Of a DNA stretch of 6,676 nt, positions 5,179 through 6,676 are shown piece after piece; the first letter of the stretch is position 1; each line of letters starts with the position of its first letter. The DNA lies in NCBI GenBank assembly GCA_020342025.1, contig CP070840.1, positions 459,750-466,425 on the forward strand. The letters are read 5' to 3'. The notes under the pieces were generated by a model. It saw only the letters and a list, made by a program, of their open reading frames with translations, made no database searches and had not been told where the DNA came from. Origin of the DNA: Deltaproteobacteria bacterium (lineage in GTDB: Bacteria; Desulfobacterota; DSM-4660; Desulfatiglandales; HGW-15). The position numbers and the translations under genes are program-made.

Positions 5179-5475
5179 TTACTGAGCAGGTTTTTCAAAA
5201 TACTTGACCAGACATTCCCTGAGTTCCTCTTGACCGGGTGTCTGCTCAAATACCAATTCTCCCTGGATGAATATGGAGGGGACAGGTGCTGGCCTTCCCA
5301 GTTCTTTGGAAATCTCCCTATAACGCATTCCACCGTCTAGCTTCGTGGTGACGACCGTTTCCACACGTACGGCATCTCCGAATTCTGGTACAACGGACTC
5401 GACCACCCTGGCCATGTACTCGCAGGGGATTCAATGGGGCCCTTCGTGTAAGAGCAGGAGTTGAATCGGTTTCAT
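5179..5475 (-). CDS. Thioredoxin-fold selenoprotein, UxxC (98 aa)
   Basis: The frame opens at ATG 5475, six bases after GGGAGG, crosses an in-frame UGA at 5431-5433 and ends at TAA 5179-5181. With Sec at residue 15 the protein has a hydrophobic first strand (I4-L9), an active site U15-I-P-C18 followed by E-Y-M-A, and V-P-S-I-F-I with Q-G-E-L-V-F, the cis-Pro loop and last strands of a thioredoxin/glutaredoxin fold. Beginning at ATG 5415 instead would remove the strand and both redox residues and leave no ribosome site. It is the first gene of the minus-strand block, with the TSCPD gene 23 bases downstream. A dithiol/selenothiol oxidoreductase is likely; the partner may be the Cys-rich TSCPD protein, which is inference from position. 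The main alternative is a recently mutated Cys codon. Confidence 0.84.
5406..5427 (-). promoter_or_regulatory. Candidate bacterial SECIS hairpin
   Basis: CCCTG (5427-5423, minus strand) pairs perfectly with CAGGG (5410-5406) around a 12-base loop, starting four bases after the UGA at 5431-5433. A weaker outer pairing of the UGA bases G-A with T-C at 5402-5401 is possible across mismatches, as in the element at 3980-4007. It is the weakest of the three candidates: the stem is short and the loop begins nine bases after UGA. Confidence 0.4.
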
Positions 5476-5567
5476 TTCTTGCCTCCCTTTATCATGGCAG
5501 GAGATTCATGTCTTTGGAGTCTCCCGGAAGCTCAGCCCTCTGTGAAAAACGATTATGGTTTATACAT

Positions 5568-5757
5568 GAGGCTGTCGGAAAACGTCCATCTGCCGTTCGG
5601 CAGGCTCACGGCCCTGAGCAAAGCCGAAGGGCTGCGTTACCCTCATGCCTCATCATTGCGGCGTACGTCTATGTACGCCTCATGCCTCGGGATTTCGGAA
5701 GCCTTGCATCTGGACATTTTCCATCAGCCTCTCAGAGCTAGGTTTTCGACAGTCTCA
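5568..5757. mobile_element. MITE-like nested palindromic element
   Basis: The 25 bases at 5568-5592 and the reverse complement of 5707-5731 agree at 20 of 25 positions, giving imperfect terminal inverted repeats. A further partial copy of the same end at 5742-5757 matches the complement of 5567-5583 with one mismatch and one gap. Inside are a perfect 7-bp stem (GGCGTAC / GTACGCC, loop of six) near 5673-5692 and the separate hairpin at 5596-5628. No transposase is present, so any mobility would depend on an enzyme supplied elsewhere. Whether there is a target duplication is unclear. Confidence 0.55.
5596..5628. repeat. REP-like hairpin inside the element
   Basis: TTCGGC (5596-5601) pairs with GCCGAA (5623-5628) and GCTCA (5604-5608) with TGAGC (5615-5619). 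Sequences of this kind (TTCGGCAGGCTCA...TGAGC...GCCGAAGGG) are common dispersed palindromes in many bacteria and often give spurious peptides containing R-Q-A-H-G-P-E-Q-S-R. Here it lies just inside the left arm of the larger element, as if nested. Confidence 0.6.
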
Positions 5758-5767
5758 TTATTATCAC

Positions 5768-5784
5768 GCGCCCTTTGAGGGCGT
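5768..5784. repeat. Short GC hairpin upstream of synthase
   Basis: GCGCCCT (5768-5774) pairs with AGGGCGT (5778-5784) over a three-base loop, with one G-U pair at the base. It lies 55 bases before the synthase start. There is no T-run after it on the plus strand. It could be a leader structure, an operator or the end of the neighbouring repeat. Confidence 0.3.
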
Positions 5785-5838
5785 CAAACGCCTCTGAGAA
5801 GACCACAGGGCAAAAAGCGTTCGACAGGAGGACCATTC

Positions 5839-6676
5839 ATGATCGGCATCAGCGCTTACGGGGGATATGTTCCAAGACTGAGGCTCAATCGCAAGAGTAT
5901 TGTGAAAGAGATGGACTGGTTTGCTCCAGCCATTGCCGCTGTAGCCCAGGGGGAGAGATCCTTCTGCAACTGGGATGAAGATTCTCTGACCATGGCCGTG
6001 GCCGCATCCAGAGACTGCCTCGTGGGCAAGGAAAAGTCTGCGGTGGATGCCTTCTATCTCTGCTCCACCACCCTCCCCTTTTCAGACCGACTCAACGCAG
6101 GCATTGCTAAGACAGCCCTTAACCTCAAGGACGAACTACAAGCCGCTGACTTTACCTCCACACTGAGAGCAGGCACGACGGCACTTATCCACGCGCTTTC
6201 CGTGGTGCGCAGTGGCGACAGGAAACAGGTCCTCGTCACCGCAGCGGACAAACGACTGGCCAAGACGGCCCACTTCTATGAGATGTGGTTCGGCGACGGA
6301 GCCGCCTCCCTGCTCGTGAGTGATACAGATGTGATTGCTGAATTCATCGGCTCCCACTCCGTCACCCTTGATTTTGTTGATCATTACCGGGGTGCCGAGA
6401 ACCGATACGACTACATCTGGGAAGAGCGATGGATACGTGATGAAGGCTATTCCAAGATCATTCCCAAGGCCATATCCGGGCTTTTCTACGCGCTCTCCAT
6501 CAATTTGGTTGACGTGGATAAACTGTTTTTTCCCTGCTTCTTCAAAAGGGAACACCACAAGATTGGTAAAGAGCTGGGAGCAAACTCGGAAAAGGTTTGG
6601 GATAACCTCCACGAGGTATGCGGTGAAACCGGGGCGGCCCATCCCCTCCTGATGGTTGTGAATGCACTGGAAAATG
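5839..6676 (+). CDS. HMG-CoA-synthase-like protein, 3' end cut by window
   Basis: ATG 5839 follows AGGAGGA (5826-5832) by six bases, and the frame stays open to the window end, giving 279 residues of an incomplete thiolase-superfamily protein. Family signs are the N-terminal G-I-S-A-Y-G-G-Y-V-P (3-12), D-S-L-T-M-A (48-53), the nucleophile region D-F-T-S-T-L-R-A-G-T-T-A-L (104-116), F-G-D-G-A-A-S (151-157) and G-E-T-G-A-A-H-P (262-269). HMG-CoA synthases and KAS III enzymes condense acyl-CoA units through a Cys in A-C-x-G-G-T; here Leu109 stands at the aligned place, and F-P-C-F-F (231-235) lies near where the catalytic His would be. This points to the divergent HMGS-like group that often works with a zinc-ribbon/OB-fold partner, or to a changed mechanism. 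It is transcribed away from the selenoprotein block and probably belongs to a separate operon. Confidence 0.85.
   Translation, partial: MIGISAYGGYVPRLRLNRKSIVKEMDWFAPAIAAVAQGERSFCNWDEDSLTMAVAASRDCLVGKEKSAVDAFYLCSTTLPFSDRLNAGIAKTALNLKDELQAADFTSTLRAGTTALIHALSVVRSGDRKQVLVTAADKRLAKTAHFYEMWFGDGAASLLVSDTDVIAEFIGSHSVTLDFVDHYRGAENRYDYIWEERWIRDEGYSKIIPKAISGLFYALSINLVDVDKLFFPCFFKREHHKIGKELGANSEKVWDNLHEVCGETGAAHPLLMVVNALEN

Larger units (their letters stand above)
5476..5838. other. Divergent spacer without genes
   Basis: This 363-base stretch separates the minus-strand block from the plus-strand synthase gene and must hold promoters for both. It contains a nested palindromic element (5568-5757), a small hairpin (5768-5784) and the synthase ribosome site. 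On the minus strand CATAAT (5557-5552) could be a -10 box for the selenoprotein operon, with CCGACA (5578-5573) as a poor -35 at a short 15-base spacing. Short open frames here run through the repeat and are not credible genes. Confidence 0.5.

Noticed and set aside
5156..5179. ATG at 5179 overlapping the previous stop, followed by UGA at codon 3, as a Sec-containing start of the TSCPD gene
   Set aside because: It would give M-P-U before the known domain, without a ribosome site or a CxxC context. The TTG at 5155 with GAGG upstream fits the family N-terminus.
1043..5475. UGA reassigned as a general sense codon
   Set aside because: UGA ends the GcvH-like, HMA, TSCPD, HesB-like and mini-SMC-upstream genes at sensible family ends. 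Only the three UGAs at Cys positions need decoding.
5461..5778. Plus-strand open frames of about 77-105 codons in the spacer
   Set aside because: They run through palindromic repeats; the R-Q-A-H-G-P-E-Q-S-R peptide is a known product of such repeats, not a gene.
6054..6652. Open frames on both strands overlapping the synthase
   Set aside because: The synthase frame from 5839 has a strong ribosome site and clear family motifs throughout, so these are shadows.
1..6676. tRNA, rRNA, CRISPR array or riboswitch
   Set aside because: No cloverleaf with conserved tRNA bases, no rRNA segments, no regularly spaced direct repeats and no riboswitch core that I recognise were seen.

Overview
The window looks like part of a chromosome from an anaerobic Desulfobacterota-type (former Deltaproteobacteria) organism. 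The grounds are the family content (GcvH-like protein, HesB/IscA-like protein, TSCPD protein, ArsM-like methyltransferase, HMG-CoA-synthase-like protein), the types of dispersed repeat, and above all three genes that read through an in-frame UGA at a residue where selenocysteine (Sec) makes biochemical sense. No 16S rRNA or other marker is present, so the taxon is an inference.

Layout. (1) 76-1918, plus strand: a GcvH-like lipoyl-carrier protein, a 98-residue thioredoxin-fold protein with a CxxC motif, and an ArsM-like SAM methyltransferase. The methyltransferase appears to stop at 1649-1651, but homology continues in the same frame to 1918. The UGA falls exactly where ArsM relatives carry a Cys (W-x-x-C-x-G-G-A), and an 8-bp hairpin follows it. 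(2) 1976-5475, minus strand, convergent with the first block. In transcription order: a thioredoxin-fold selenoprotein (UxxC), a TSCPD domain fused to a degenerate phosphoesterase, an intergenic palindromic repeat, a second UxxC thioredoxin-fold selenoprotein, an SMC-type ATPase with both head halves but almost no coiled coil or hinge, a heavy-metal-associated (HMA) domain protein, a possible tiny coupled ORF, and a HesB/IscA-like protein. (3) 5476-5838: a gene-free divergent spacer holding a nested, MITE-like palindromic element. (4) 5839 to the window end, plus strand: an HMG-CoA-synthase-like protein, cut by the window edge.

The main result is that conventional stop-to-stop gene calling breaks three genes here. 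The methyltransferase loses its C-terminal third, and each small redox protein loses the N-terminal strand and the Sec of its active site. Read with Sec, the window has three thioredoxin-fold proteins of 97-98 residues (one CxxC, two UxxC), each beside a different partner: GcvH-like/methyltransferase, TSCPD-phosphoesterase, and mini-SMC/HMA/HesB. The pattern suggests a selenium-dependent thiol or metal(loid)-handling module. Its substrate cannot be read from the sequence, and the functional link between the three groups is inferred from proximity only. UGA is also used as a normal stop in several genes here, so general reassignment of UGA is not the explanation.
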